This document shows positions 36,795 to 50,000 of a stretch of DNA of 64,000 nucleotides, piece after piece (position 1 is the stretch's first letter; each line of letters begins with the position of its first letter). Location: positions 1,044,570 to 1,108,569 of the forward strand of contig CAJFCJ010000019.1 of NCBI GenBank assembly GCA_904063045.1. The letters run 5' to 3'. Position numbers and translations under genes: made by a program. Origin of the DNA: Dimorphilus gyrociliatus (taxonomy: Eukaryota; Annelida; Polychaeta; Dinophilidae). The notes beneath the pieces were generated by a model. The model was not told the origin of the DNA. It saw only the letters and a list, made by a program, of their open reading frames with translations, and ran no database searches.

Positions 36795-39700
36795 TTAGTG
36801 CTTTGTTTTAGATTTCTTGAATTTCTTTTTATGCTTCTTATCAGAGTTTTCTTCAACTTTTCTCTTACTCTTTTCAAATTTCCTACAAAATAGATCAAAC
36901 CATATTACTTTCTAAATTTTTATGCATTGTATACTACTGACCCCTTAACGGATAAGATACCACCAGATTTGGCGGCTTTTTCCATTGCGTCATTCATCCA
37001 TTCGTCCTCTTTTGTAGCAATATGAAATTCTTTCAAGTCGCTTTGTAATAGTTCTTTATCTTCTTCAGTTACCTTTTTATCTTCTATAGTTTCATCTTCT
37101 ATTTTATATTCTTTTTCCAAGGTTTCGTGTAAACTTTTAACGATCTTCTTTACAACACGAGCAAACAGACCTAGGACTTGAGAACCGGGTATTTTTAATT
37201 CCTTTTCTAAATCATCAACTTTCTTGTATTGTAAACCCATGCCAACGAGAATAGCTGATTGTAAACTATTTAATCCAGATATAACAAGCTTATTCTGAAT
37301 GTGTAATCTTGATAGAGCTGGTAATAAATCTGTTATAAGGTGGTAATCAGCCAAATTTCTTGAATAGGTTTCTAATCGACCAAGATCATGAGAAGTTACA
37401 TAATATTCCAATTCATTTTTTGGCAATTTTTTCTGTTCTATTTTAGTTTTCCTTTGAAGGATATTCAAAGCCATAGAACATGTAAATTTTCTAAAATCAT
37501 ATCCAAGTAAACAAATGAAACGTTTTTGGAAATCTAAAATAGTTAAATGAAAAGTAAAGACAAAATCTTGTACAGAAAATGAATTGGCTTACCTAAGAAA
37601 TATTGGTCTAACCATATCGAGGACTTCTCTTCAGCAAGTTCCAATACTTTCAACATTATACAGGAATGTTCACCAGTTAGTTCATTCTAAATATAATTAT
37701 GAATGAAATACAGAAACTCTTGGTACGGTTTTTTACTCATACTTACAGAAGTTTGTCTTATGTAAACTGGAGCAAATCCACTCTTCTTCCAAAATCTATA
37801 CAATTCGGATGTGATTCCAAAAGACACCCCTAAGTAATCCAACTTTTCCGCTTTTCTTTCACTTAATTCGGCTAATAGAGGCTTCAGCTTTTTCTTAGGA
37901 GCTAAAGTTTCTTCCTGTAAAATTATGTCAGCACTGTCATCCATATCATTATCTGAACCTTCCACATCTTCATTCTTATCGCTGTCTTCACATGGATCGT
38001 CAAGAGATGTAAAGGACCCTTTGTAATATAACTCTAAGAGTTGTAAAGCTCTTGTACCGTATCCCATCTTTTGGTAACTCGGGTGGGTAGCTATTCTTAC
38101 AACTCGTGCTCCAGATAGTAATGGGAAATTTTCGTCTGTAAATTGTTGAGATATGGTCCAGGGAATTAAATCACCAGAAGGCCGATCGCCTCTCCTCAAA
38201 GTATTCAAGGCAACCTTTTTCGAAATATCTCCTTCTAAGCATACTTGCAAAACGCATAAAATTTCTGGAATAGCCCCTTTATTCTTTGTTGGTGGTAAAA
38301 GAACAAAGATATGATGAGCTGGGGCATCTGAGAGTAATTGCAAATCATTAGGAGAATTTTTGTAGTGGCTTGACACATATAAAGCCATCAATCGATGAAG
38401 AAACGCTTCAGAAGCCTTATGATAACTGAATAAAGTATCGCGGTTGACATAATATAGATTACAAGCTTCTGGTAGAGGACATCCGGAAAGGATAGGTGCT
38501 ACATTTGATGCATCCAAGCAAAGTAAATTATTCAACCATCCTTCAATAGGGTCAGCATTTGCATAACGAATACTCTCATTTAATTCGATTTCTGTCAGCT
38601 TCCTTGCACCTACTTCTTCAGTATTCCCAGTTCTCAACTGATTAATTAATTTTAAGGAAAGTGAACGACCAGTACCCTCATAACCGTTTATTGTTGATGA
38701 GAGTAAAACTAAATAAGGACCCAACATATCCTTTACCAATGGAAGAGGGATGGCGGCTGCCTCATCAATAGCCACCAATTCAGCCTGACTGAGTTTATGA
38801 GCATCCGTTGGGTGAATATACTGAATTGTTTGACGATGTTCTCGAGTTACATTAATTCGTACTATTGCTTTGTTTAAATCTGGGTTTGTCGATTCGATTA
38901 ATTCATAGTCGGTGTGTTCTTCATATTTTAGAGCATCAAAACCTTTCAAGACGAACTGAAACAAAGTTTTTAGATTCTCGGGGGAAGGAGCAGTTACGAA
39001 AATATTAGAGTAGCCGTACGCAACAGCTGTGGCGAGAGATAATCCTAAAGCTGCTGACTTTCCTCGACCTCTTGCTGCGGTCATTGTTACAGTATTTTTT
39101 AGAGTTTTCTCACAGATTGCATCGATGAATTTTAAGACAGATTTTGCTTGATCCAGTGTCTTACAGCAATTTACAATAGCGGAAACATGAGGTGTGTCAG
39201 ACATAGAACTTTTTAATTCTTTAAGTTCCTCATTTTCTGCTATTGGTTGGGGAGGAATTGCTTCTATGTTAAGAGTGTGCAATGAGATAGGTAGAATATT
39301 TAAATCATCATCAACAACCATGCAATTTTGGCATGAACCTAAGGAAAGTATAAAGCGCTCATTAAATCGACCAACAACATCTTGATGAGCATCGGTTCTA
39401 AACCTTGCGTGAACATCCATTGTCATTGAGTATAATTGCTTTAGAGACTTAACACTTTTCATGAGGAAAACTATTAAACCTCCTCCTTCTACCGTTTCAA
39501 TTGTTCTAGCCATTAAATTTGGACTTATTGCTTCAAAATCTTGTAGAATACACATACCATAAGTGTTACCTAGGACTTTATGCGTTTCATTGTAATAACA
39601 ATAGCGGATATTTGTAGCCGCAACAAACAATTCAAAAGGATCATCCTCTTTAACATCCAATTTTCCACTTCTTATCTTTTTCTGAATTTGCTTCATTCGC

Positions 39701-39912
39701 TTTTTACGATGACTACTGAATCCTAAATCTTTCTTGTAGCACCATAGAACTGATGGGCGAGCTTTTATGACCGATTTCGATAACATATGATGCAAAATAA
39801 CAACTTGATCCTTCGCTTTATCACCAACAATAACGAACATAGACCGATGTCCCGTTCTAACTCCATTTTCAATAAGAACTCGAATGCGGTTGTCTAATTT
39901 TTTGCGAACCAT
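36795..39912 (-). CDS. NAT10: RNA cytidine acetyltransferase NAT10
   Basis: Four exons, 39912-37747, 37686-37593, 37533-36942 and 36882-36795, give 979 residues (human 1025). It makes N4-acetylcytidine in 18S rRNA and tRNA in the nucleolus using acetyl-CoA and ATP. An N-terminal TmcA-like domain starts 'KKLDNRIRVLIENGV'. The helicase core has a Walker A 'ARGRGKSA' (about residues 277-284) and 'AIDEAAAIPLP'. The GNAT domain has 'RVVRIATHPSYQKMGYG'. Next come 'NELTGEHSCIMLK' across a splice junction and a C-terminal tRNA-binding helical region. The tail is lysine-rich like the human protein and suits nucleolar targeting. An acidic insert (about residues 640-660) sits within the GNAT part. A splice-acceptor-like CAG lies directly before the ATG (39914-39913), hinting at a 5' UTR intron. 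It shares a 230-bp promoter with MBIP. Confidence 0.97.
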
Positions 39913-40142
39913 CTGACCGATAAAGTAGGTAATGAAAATATGAGTTAAAATCTTATAATTTTGTCAAACAAGTACATTAAAATTAAGAGAAATATTAACT
40001 TTGAGGTGAAAGTTGTTAAATTGAGCCGAATTTAATAGCAAAAATTAACAATTACTACTAAAACTTACGTTTATGAACTTCTCACGTGCGTGAAGTTGTG
40101 CAAAATTTACACAATATCATTGGTCTTTCTACAAAACTGGTA
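39913..40142. promoter_or_regulatory. bidirectional promoter, NAT10 / MBIP
   Basis: 230 bp between divergent start codons. It contains a short GC-containing palindrome-like element 'CACGTGCGTG' (about 40084-40093). Inferred from layout. Confidence 0.5.
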
Positions 40143-41287
40143 ATGTCTCAAAACATCAATTGGGAAGAACTTATCTCTACAACTCTTGTTAACTTTATCG
40201 AGCAAGTTAGTTTATTCTGCTATGCATAGAATTCTTTATTTAAAAATGAAATCACATATTTCATTTCTTTCTATGGTCTATTTGTTTCAAAAATTTCAAT
40301 AATTTCATAATTTGTTCCATTATCGCTCATGTTCAGTCTCAGCTCTACAAACCAGAAGATATTGAGTATCTTCACAAAGTGACATGTAATGATTCATCGA
40401 GTGCATCTTTATTATTATTACGTTTGAAGCATTTGGTGCAATCCTTAAGCGTTGGTATTCATTAATATTTTAATAACATACGTATACTATTAATGACTCG
40501 TTAATCTTCCTTAGTCTATTGTAAGAGACCTCGAAACAAACTCTTCTGCAGCAGTTCACTTGAATAATTCATACATGGAAGTAAGAGGAGCCGTTTTATT
40601 AAATTTTAATGGATATCTATTCTATAATTTGCTTTTTCAGATGAAACAGAAAATTGATGAATTCATTAAAAGTAAACGTCGAAAAGTGAATTTATTAAAT
40701 CGTAAAGAATTTTGTGACACCGAAAGTGAAGAGAATCAAGGTAAATTTCAGTGATTTTTGTTAAGAAATTAACAATATTGTCACTTTATTCGATTTAATA
40801 AAAATATATTGTTAATTCAGATGGATGTGCAAGGACATGTTCTATAGTAAAAAAACTAGAAAATAATAAAAGTCATATAAAAGGTAATTAATTCTTCTCT
40901 TTATATTGTTTGTTGATAATTCTTTCATCAGTTGAACGCGTTTACAATGAAATTGGTCCTCAAAATATTCACTCTGACCGCGAGAAAGAAATGTATAATC
41001 AGGAATCGGAAAAGAATACACTATTAGAAAGAATTGAAAATATGGAGAATCAATTATTATTATTCAACGATAAGAGGAGATCGTGCCATATTTACGAAAG
41101 AATTCAAGATTTAGAAAGCAGAATTGTTAAACTAGAAGAGACAAATCCAGAATATAGAGTTCTATTAAAAGAAGAATGTAGTACATGTTTAAATAATCGA
41201 AAAAAAAACTTTTTGGATAAACAAGAATTATTAAAAGAAATTGATGAAAGAATAAATAGTTTAAAAGATAAAATTAGTTCAGACTAA
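40143..41287 (+). CDS. MBIP: MAP3K12-binding inhibitory protein 1 homologue (ATAC subunit)
   Basis: Six exons, 40143-40205, 40337-40450, 40515-40580, 40641-40740, 40821-40883 and 40932-41287, give 253 residues (human about 344). MBIP is a scaffold subunit of the ATAC histone acetyltransferase complex in the nucleus and was first found as an inhibitor of the kinase DLK/MAP3K12. Matching landmarks in order are 'IDEFIKSKRRKVN', 'REFC'-like 'KEFCDTESEEN', 'GCARTCSIV', 'VERVYNEIGPQ', 'ERIENMENQL' and the leucine-zipper segment 'IYERIQDLESRIVKLEETNPEY'. The C-terminal half is coiled coil, as expected. The exon 2 donor is GTTGGT, a weaker site chosen because the GTATTC four bases later would force a stop in exon 3. 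The N-terminal half is shorter than in vertebrates. Confidence 0.88.
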
Positions 41288-42112
41288 TTAACAACTACTG
41301 TAAATATTGTATATAGTTATAAATATCATTTTATTTTTTATACAAAATATTAGTCTAGTTTCTATAAATCTTATTTATTCTATTAAAATTGTATTTTACT
41401 GTTTTCTATTATATTTTAGAAAAGACTTTGTTTTTTTTAAAATAACCTTTGTTTTTTATTATTTTACGATTTTCCCCTCATAAACGTGTCACCGTTAAAA
41501 TGATTTTTATAGTTCAACTCGAATTCTGGCTATAAATTTGTAAAAACAATTATTTACTTAAAATAAAAGATTATATTGAATAGAACTGTATTACAAGAAC
41601 GGAAAGTTACAATTACAGGATCACATCAACTGCAATTTGCTATATTCTCTCTGACAATTCAACAATCAACAGAAAGATATTGTTTCTTTTTATAAATAGG
41701 GTATTTGGGCATGATTGTATTGCTAAATCGATACTTTATTTGCTTATTTGGTCGACTTTGTCTATAAGTATAGATTATGTATACCGATTTAACTTGTCTT
41801 ATTTAATTATTGTACTTATTCGTATTGAGAGCGAATAGAAAACAAACAAGAACATATTAATATATAGGCTATGAACTTTTAGTAACGAGAAGAAGATAGC
41901 TTGAGATAAAAGTCGATAAACTTGTATTTCACTTTCTATAAAATATATATAATTACACTAAGAAATATATTAATAAGTTTTGTTAAACAGAACACTTAAA
42001 ATGCACCTGATAGAAATTCCCCCAATTAGAGAGAAATAAATGAAAAAAAAGTTAAAATATTAAAAAAAACATGTATAAAATGAACACAACTTTCATCAAG
42101 AATAAAAAATAA
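41288..42112. other. MBIP 3' UTR and convergent gap with ORC3
   Basis: Very AT-rich. I searched the minus strand here for further ORC3 exons and found none with plausible coding content or correctly phased acceptors. Confidence 0.5.
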
Positions 42113-45100
42113 TCAATGCTTTTTCGGTGTTGAGAATGGGTCTCTTGTAACATTTTCATAAAATCTTCCTTCAATAGTGTTACTTGGGTAAAATACTTCA
42201 AAGAAAACAATTTTCCTTGGTGGTTTAAGAGTTTCACTATTTAAAAACAAAAGTAAATTAATAAAATAGAGATAGGATGTCAATCAAAATAAGAATTAGT
42301 GCAATTTTTATCAAATAAACTTTAATTAGGGCAAAAAGAAGGAATCGATGAAACTACAGCAATTGCAAAATATTTGAGATACTAAGGCCAAGTATCTGCA
42401 TTCCAATTTTTTTAGAGTTACGTGACATCAAATTCATGAGTAAGAGGATAAAATGACGCTTTAATGTTGTCCAAAGGTTTAAAAAATGTCCACCTTATTT
42501 TATATTTTTCATTATACTTCCTGAGTTTCCTACTTAATAAAGTACTCGAGAAAAACTAATTAACCTAATTAAGATAGATATTTAGACGATTAATCTTCAC
42601 CTGTCCTACATTTTGAACTAAAGTAATAACCTAAATCTCTATTTTAGTAACAACTAAATATATATTTAATTATAAATATGGTTGTATCCTAATACAAACT
42701 ACAAGTCTGTTTACTAAATAATAATTATCTGATATCCGAGAGAGCTGTATCAAGTTTTTTTATGAATATATATTAAGGATTTCAAAGTAAATTAAGCTAT
42801 AATTAGAACAAAACTCATCTTGTTATTTGCTAATAAATCAGACAACTAAAAATTAAGCTGAACCACTAGAGAAAAATTATTTGTCGTACTATGCCAAAAC
42901 AAGTAAAATATCATTTTAAATTCGCCTATAATCCCTAACAATATTAGTATAAATATATTTGCATCATTTATTAGAAATGAAAAGCTTTAAATTTCTATTA
43001 ATAAATTAGTTACTTTTCCAAGCAACATCATACGCAGATTTTTTTTTACCTAAATTCACTTGTTACATTAATAATATAATGTCAAAGTAAAATATTACCT
43101 GAAGAACTCGTTGAGGAAATTAATACAATCACGCTTAAGGCGTTCGAAAAGAGTCATTTTCTTGTTCTGTTTTTTCTCATTCATTTTCTTCAGAGTCTAT
43201 AGTAGGATAACAATGTAAGAAAGTATGATTCAAAGGTCATAAATAGAAAATTTTCTAATTAACCTGTTTCAGTGCGCTTAAGCTAGTTTTTTCTGGGAGA
43301 ATAAGCTCATTATCATTTTCATCTTGTTCCTGTTTGTCTGTTTCTTCTGCAGTTTCTATAGAAAAAGTAAGAAATTTACAATTAAAGCTAAAAATAAACA
43401 AGAGAGACAAAAGCTATTAGTATAGCTTAAGCTTTATAGATTTTGTAGTATATAATCCATGCTATATGTACATATCACTCTGAATTTGAAATTGAACATA
43501 CCCTCACTATTGTTCACTTTCGATAAGAAATTGTCAAGTGTTTCTAAAGCATCAGTTAAATTTGATCCTTCAAGTATTGATATGCATTCACTGAGAATAA
43601 TCGATAATTGCACCTTTGAAAAAGAACTTTAGAGAAAATGATTAGTTTGTTTGCAGCACTATTATGCACAATTTATTGGTACCTAATCACTTTTAAACTA
43701 TCTTCGAACTCCTCCTTTTGCGTGATGTTTGTCTTTAAGCAGTTAACGTAAATATCTCTCAAGTTTCTTCCCAAAGAACATTGGGGTATTCTACTAAAAA
43801 ATGCATTAAGGCACTTTAAACCTATTTCAAAGTTAACTTGGTAAACGTAAAATTCTTCCATAAGTGCAGATATTAGATCCTAACAAAATTAAATTGATTA
43901 TAGAATAATATAGAATTAGTTATGATTATCGCTCTTACTTTAAGTTTTATGGTATCTTTCAATATTGATTCCCTCTCATCAGCTACTAAGTTGTTCAAGT
44001 AACTATATTGAAGGAAAGAAGTAATATACTAGGAATTCGACAATCATTAATTTTTTTACTCTAAGTTAAATAAGATAAAAGTCACGTACCTTTGAAATGA
44101 TTTTACTTTAATAAGAATTTGAAGATCAGATTTTTTAGCGCTTTTTATCTTACTTTTGACTCGATCCAAAGATTGACAGTATGTACTTAATTCATTACAA
44201 AAATAATGTTGAAGTACAACAAACTATTAAATTTAAGAGGATTTTTGTTTTAAATAAGTGCTTTTCTTATAGAATATCTTTGCGAACCTTTAACATCAAC
44301 TCGAAGTTTTTAACCGAGAAATTATGAGATAAGAAGTCATCCATCATTAACCGGAATGTTTTATAGGGCAGCTTTATTGGGAAATCCGGATTAAGTATAA
44401 CCTATTAAATTAAATACATAATTCTCAGTATTTTTCTTATCTATAACGATAAGATTAATGATTGAATTAAATTACTCTTTTTATAATTTCCAATAAATGA
44501 TCACAAGGTGTTGGTGCGTAATACGTTTCTATGCTCATTAAAGAAGTTACGGATTGAGAGAGGGATTTATGAATTGTGGTAATTGCTGTTGACAATCCCA
44601 AGATTAAAACAACGGGGATTTGATGAGAATATGCGCTGCAGAAGATGATATTTTTATATAATAATGCCTAAATCCTTTTTAATATTTACCTGCTGAGTGT
44701 AACAAAGTCTTCTAGAATAGTCGATGGAAAATTGTGCATATCGGGTACAACAACAATAACAGGCGATTTGCTCTATAAATAAATAAATAAAGAATATATA
44801 TATATATATATATACCGTAAATGATGTTTGTAAGAAGCCTTAAAAAAAAAGCCTAAAATAGCAGCATGATGTTATTAACCTCAGTTTCTTCATACCACTT
44901 CACAAGACTACCAAAAGTAGCTCTTGATGCAGATAACTTCATAAAGGATTTATTAGTTTCCGTATTCTCATCGTCTGAGTTTTCAACTATCGTATCGTCT
45001 TCTTCAGTTAAGCACTCCAGCAGATCCTTATAAAATTGTCCCGTATTTGATATGTTTCTAGATATTGCTGCTACAAATGAAGTAGTATTTGACTTTAGAA

Positions 45101-45945
45101 TCTCCTTTTTTAGGTTGAGTATAATCGATTCATGTTCACTTGTATTAGTTCCTGAAAAGCGGCAGACCAAAATAATAACTTTCTTATATCCGGTTTATAA
45201 GTAAAAAAAGAACACTAAGCGTCTGCACTTACCCATAACGAATCCTATTGTTGGCACTTCTATATCATTGAATTTTTCAGCTCCAGATTTACCAATAAAA
45301 TCCAATATGTCACGGTAAACGTTAGATAATAACTCCTTTTGTATAGTCTAAAGAAAAAGTCAGTTTTTTTATTGTATAAGTGATATTTAGTCAAATATAT
45401 TTTATATAATTTCTTCTTACAGCAATCTTATTTTCCATTTCATTACATAAAATTTCTCCATATTCAATCCTGTTTTTGTTGTTTGGACTGGAAAATTCTG
45501 TATTGTAACAAATTTGGAAAAGTTAATCTTTTTTTAATAAAAGATAAATATGATCCTAGAGTGAAAGAGTACAACTTAATCTGTGATAATCAGACTAATA
45601 GTCTATCAATTCTATAGTATCAAATATTTATGATTTTTAAAGCAAAGCATTAGTTTTGGTATCTATTTTTAGCCAGTTAATCTAAAAAATTTTAAGTATA
45701 CAAATCGGTTTGATAGTAAGCTATGTAATTCATACCATGTGTTATAGTTTTTCGTGTGCCTTGAAAAGCGAATATACCCTGTAAATGACTTAAATATTCA
45801 CAAAATTCTATTCCACATAAATTAGTTTATAAATCATATAGTCTATTATAATGTAGTATAATTGAGCTTATTACTGATTAGACTCGTCCATATCTGTAAA
45901 TACTTTATAGTAAGTTACCTTGGATATAGAGTACTGATCTTCCAT
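42113..45945 (-). CDS. ORC3: origin recognition complex subunit 3, short C-terminus
   Basis: Fifteen exons: 45945-45919, 45778-45736, 45497-45421, 45347-45233, 45151-44880, 44772-44690, 44635-44476, 44401-44288, 44223-44090, 44002-43939, 43879-43691, 43613-43502, 43355-43264, 43196-43099 and 42236-42113. They give 567 residues; human ORC3 has 711. ORC3 has an AAA+-like fold without ATPase residues. It packs against ORC2 in the complex that marks replication origins and loads MCM2-7. Landmarks are 'GIFAFQGTRK' (N-terminus), 'VPTIGFVMGTNTSEHE', 'SPVIVVVPDMHNFP', 'QIPVVLILGLST' (RecA-like strands) and 'NFEIGLKCLNAFF'. The protein stops after 'KIVFFEVFYPSN...TPKKH', leaving out the last roughly 100 residues of human ORC3, which include the winged helix. 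The donor of exon 11 (GTGATT) is weak and is chosen for phase. Confidence 0.88.
44795..44814. repeat. TA dinucleotide repeat in an ORC3 intron
   Basis: About ten AT units within intron 5 of ORC3 (44773-44879). Confidence 0.75.
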
Positions 45946-47096
45946 TTTCTCAACGTTCGGACGCTAATCTATTTTAAGGCTTTTTTCTGTAAATAATATG
46001 GGTAGTAAGTAAAGCCTATTGAAAGATAATTTTATGCAAATCGTTTAAGTTGGTCTAAATTGGTTTGCTTAGAATAAGAAAAGTTATCTTTAGCTCTTGA
46101 TTGTCATATAACCTCTGACTAAATTTTGCATTCATAATCATGATTTTAGTAATACATGTAATTTTTAGCATTAGCTTATATGGTATTTTTTATGAAAAAT
46201 AAACAGTATCTCGAAGTGTGCTACTAGCTGTTTTATATATAATTAAGTTTGGCTCGAGTCCAAAGCAACGAAAATTGAGAACATATTGAAAGAGGAACTA
46301 TTTGTTTTTACAAACTCTTTTCGCGCACTCAAATTAGTTTATTAAGAACTTTTAGAGAAGTTTAATACTTCATTGTCACAATTACCTTTTTAAAAGTAAA
46401 TTTGATGTCTTGATAGTGTTAAAAGTTTAATTATAACATTCGTAGCCCGATTATCGCACAATTTGACTAACGTGCTTTTTAACTAGTAAAAAGGAAATTT
46501 AATGATCGAATAGTAAAATTAAGTGTAAATTTTATTAATTTGCTTTAAATTCTTTTCATTAAATTTAAGAAGAATTATTTTGATATAACTTTTATGATAA
46601 GATACGAGTGAGAACTTCTTTCTTAACTTTGTTCGTTTTAATTCAAACAAAAGTAACATAACTTTTAAACTTGAGTAGTATAATATTTAAAAATGTTAAT
46701 AAAATAAGTCATAATCAATCAAGTATATTTTCTTCAATGGGATTAAACATTAATTTCAAGTATGGTTGACCTTGTAATAAATATTGAAATTTGCTGATCC
46801 TTGGTAGTAAGGGCGGGGGTTCTTAATACTCGATCAAATTAGGCTTGATACTCCCTATAAATGTTCGTGGAAACGGAAATGACGTCAGGTGGGATACGCA
46901 TTCTGTGACCGCTTTTCGAGAAAGAATTCGGTAACAATCCGGGTACCTAGCAGGCAGACAATAACCAAAATGGCTATCAAGACAAAATGAAACAATCTAC
47001 AGTAGTCGATTTTGCTAAGAATCGGCACCATTGAGTATTGTAAGTGCCTGACTTTTAATGGTTTTACTCGAACTTCATCTATGAAGAGTTTTAAGC
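45946..47096. promoter_or_regulatory. divergent spacer and GW182 5' UTR
   Basis: 1.15 kb between divergent ORC3 and GW182 starts. The GW182 side carries a CRE-like 'TGACGTCA'-type element (46880-46886), a six-codon upstream ORF (ATGGCTATC... at about 46970) and a GTAAGT donor at 47040. An acceptor-like 'TTTTAAG' directly precedes the ATG, so a 5' UTR intron of about 55 nt is likely. Confidence 0.45.
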
Positions 47097-50000
47097 ATGT
47101 CGCAAACGGGCATATCGTTGAGCGACTCGAATTATACTAATTCTGTTGCGAATAAAGGCGCATCGGAATCGGCGACTTTTCACTGTGATAATAGTTCGTC
47201 GCTAGAAAAGAAAAACGCGATTATAGTCGATCGAAAAGACGAAAATGCGTGGCCTGCTGTGAACAGTAGACGATTCAATTCCGAAGTAAGTAGCCCCGTT
47301 ATACATCTATTAAGCGGCAGCCATATTTGACTGTATTTATTATCATTTAACCACAGGAATCAATGTCTAACGCGCATCAAATGCATACTGAGCGTGAAAA
47401 CGCATGGAGTAATCCGTCCTCATCTGTTGTCCAATCGCCCTCCAAGTCTTCTTGGCCTTGCACGAGTTCTACATGGGCACAACCGTCCAGCAGCCAGTGG
47501 GACAAACCTGCAGATTCCGTTTCCAAGGCTGAATCAGGCTCATGGGGATCTCCTGGTCCCAGTCCGAGACCGGATAAAGCTGATTGGGGTGGGGAAAAAG
47601 CTTGGGGTCAGCCGTCCGGCGAAAGAAGTTCGTGGGGATCTCATGGTAATGGCCACTCAAACAGCGGAAGACAATCTACTTGGAATCAAGGTAACGGCGG
47701 TAACACAAACTCCAATTGGGGTGACAAAGGAACTGGCAGTTGGGGAAGTAACAGCGGCGTCGAATCGCACTGGGACGACAAGGGCGTTCCAAGCTCCTCG
47801 TGGCCTGCTTCAAATGGCAATAGTTGCAGTAGTTCTAACAGTAGCCAGTCGTCTTGGACGGGAGGCGACAGCAGTTGGCCAAAGCCAAAACCGGCTTCGC
47901 CATCTTGTGAGAAGCCGTCAGAAGATATCGTCAGTAACCCCGACGGTTGGGGTAAATTGCCCGTGCGACAAGATGTCAAGTGGGAGGTTGATGTTAAAGC
48001 TCGTGCAGACAGCGCTCTTCCACCTGAATCCTCAAATCAGTGGCAAAATAATAACGGTACTGCTATTTGGGAGACTTGCAAAGCTGAAACCGTCGGTGCA
48101 TCTAGTACCGAAAGTGATAGTGCTCAAACTTGGAATGGTGCTTCTTCTCATCCTCCTCACCCAGCGCAAAGATCGAATAGTTGGGGACCGCAACAGCATA
48201 CTCAGCAATCCCAACACCAGTGGAATTCTGGTCGGTCAGACAGCGACTTAAGTATGTGGGGAGGCAGGGGAGGTGGACATGAAGGGGAAAACAGGGGAGG
48301 AAATAATAGAGATCCTCCAAGTGGAAGTGCTAATAATAGCAGTAGTGGTGGTAATACTGGCAATGACGATAATAATCAATGGTCCCGGAGACCTCAATGG
48401 AAAAGTGCACCAAATTCGTCTTGGGGTGGAAATGCACCAGCGCAATCAAATCCTTCATCAACGCCAAATAGGGGTAATGGAACGGGCAGCGGATGGGGAT
48501 CACCAAACGTACAGCGTAATGTTTCTAAGCCACCGAGCGTTTGGGAAAGTAGTGGATCCAAAGTTGAAACAGGTAACTGGGATGAGAATCAATGGGGTGA
48601 AGACTGGCAAGGCCCAGACTCAAGTAGGCGCTCTGAAATCGACAATGGGACGGCTTTATGGCATCAGCAATCGACGAATTCGAAGCCTACAGGAGGAAAC
48701 ACTGGAGGTGGAAGTGGAGGAGGCAATAGTGGAGGTGGAAGTGGAGGTGGAGGTGGTTGGGGTGAAAAGGATTGGACAACTCCAGCGCAGCAGACCAATG
48801 AAGAAAAAATGGGAATGCCAAGTCGAGGAGGTACAATTCAAAAGTTGGTTGAACAGGGATATTCAAAGGAAGCAGCTCAAAATGCTCTTATATCGAATAA
48901 TTTGGAAATGAGTGCCGCCTTAAGTGATTTAGCAAATAAACCTAAGGCGTCATCGATCGGTATGCCGCAAAATATGCTGCAGACAGACTTGCAGCGACTA
49001 GTCAACAATCGAATCTTACCGAATAGTGTACTGCAGTTTCCTACCGATGAAACTATGCTCAAACAGATCCAGACTCTACTTCAACTGCACCAAATACTGC
49101 AAAAATTGCAAAGTCAAAAGAAAGCGTATCAATCAACCAACGCCATCTCGCCTCAGGCGCAAATTAATATCCACCATATAGAACAAAATATACAGGACCT
49201 CAACAAGAAAATTTCCGAAGTTACAAGATCCATAAACAGTATCATTAATACCAAGACTATCCAGTCGTCAGCTTCCGCTCCAAAAGTAGGCTTACTCTTA
49301 TCGAACACCGACAATAACCCGTCGTCGTCTGATCTCTCCAACGATTTTTCTCAAATAAAGATTTCTCAAGCACAGCCGTATACTGCCCAGCCACCATTCC
49401 CCACTAGCCAATCGAAGCTGTCCATGTGGAAAGATTCAAAAGCCTCTAGTCAATCGGTAATGGCTCCGCCTGGCGGCATATCCATAACCGAAAGTACTTG
49501 GTCGACATGTTTGCCGAACACAATGACGCCCTCGTGGCCGAATTCCGAGCAGGGCGATAAGGACGATAAAGGATCAGCTTCTGGTAGCTCTGGAAATACA
49601 GTCATTCATGAATTTGTACCAGGTAAGCCATGGACAGGCTTTCGAAACCCTGAGGAGGACGACTATGCAACACCCGCCTCTATGTTACATCCGCTCTCTG
49701 TTAGCCATGTAAAGAATGAATACATCGAATCGACGCTTCAATCAGGTGCCGGATCTCACCGAAATACAGGTAAGACTAAAATAGGATCATCAATATATGT
49801 TTATCAATTTCTACAAAATAGGTATGCGTTTCCCTCAACCTGGTGGTGGTGGAATCATTTCTCGAGGATCAGCTGCTTCGGCAACATTCAACAGATCACA
49901 ATCGTGGGCAGGGACGGGAGCAGATCGGTCTTCATGGGAAGCACACAATCGCACCAACGTAGCAATCAAGAATTTACCGCCAGGTTTACAGGAACCTGCC

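Noticed and set aside
47394-48251. 285-codon open frame overlapping GW182
   Set aside because: It is a shifted-frame shadow of the GC-richer, repetitive GW182 coding exon; the other frame has the recognisable domains.
48273-48911. 212-codon open frame overlapping GW182
   Set aside because: Shadow frame over the Gly/Trp-rich repeats; the translation is low complexity with no splice support.
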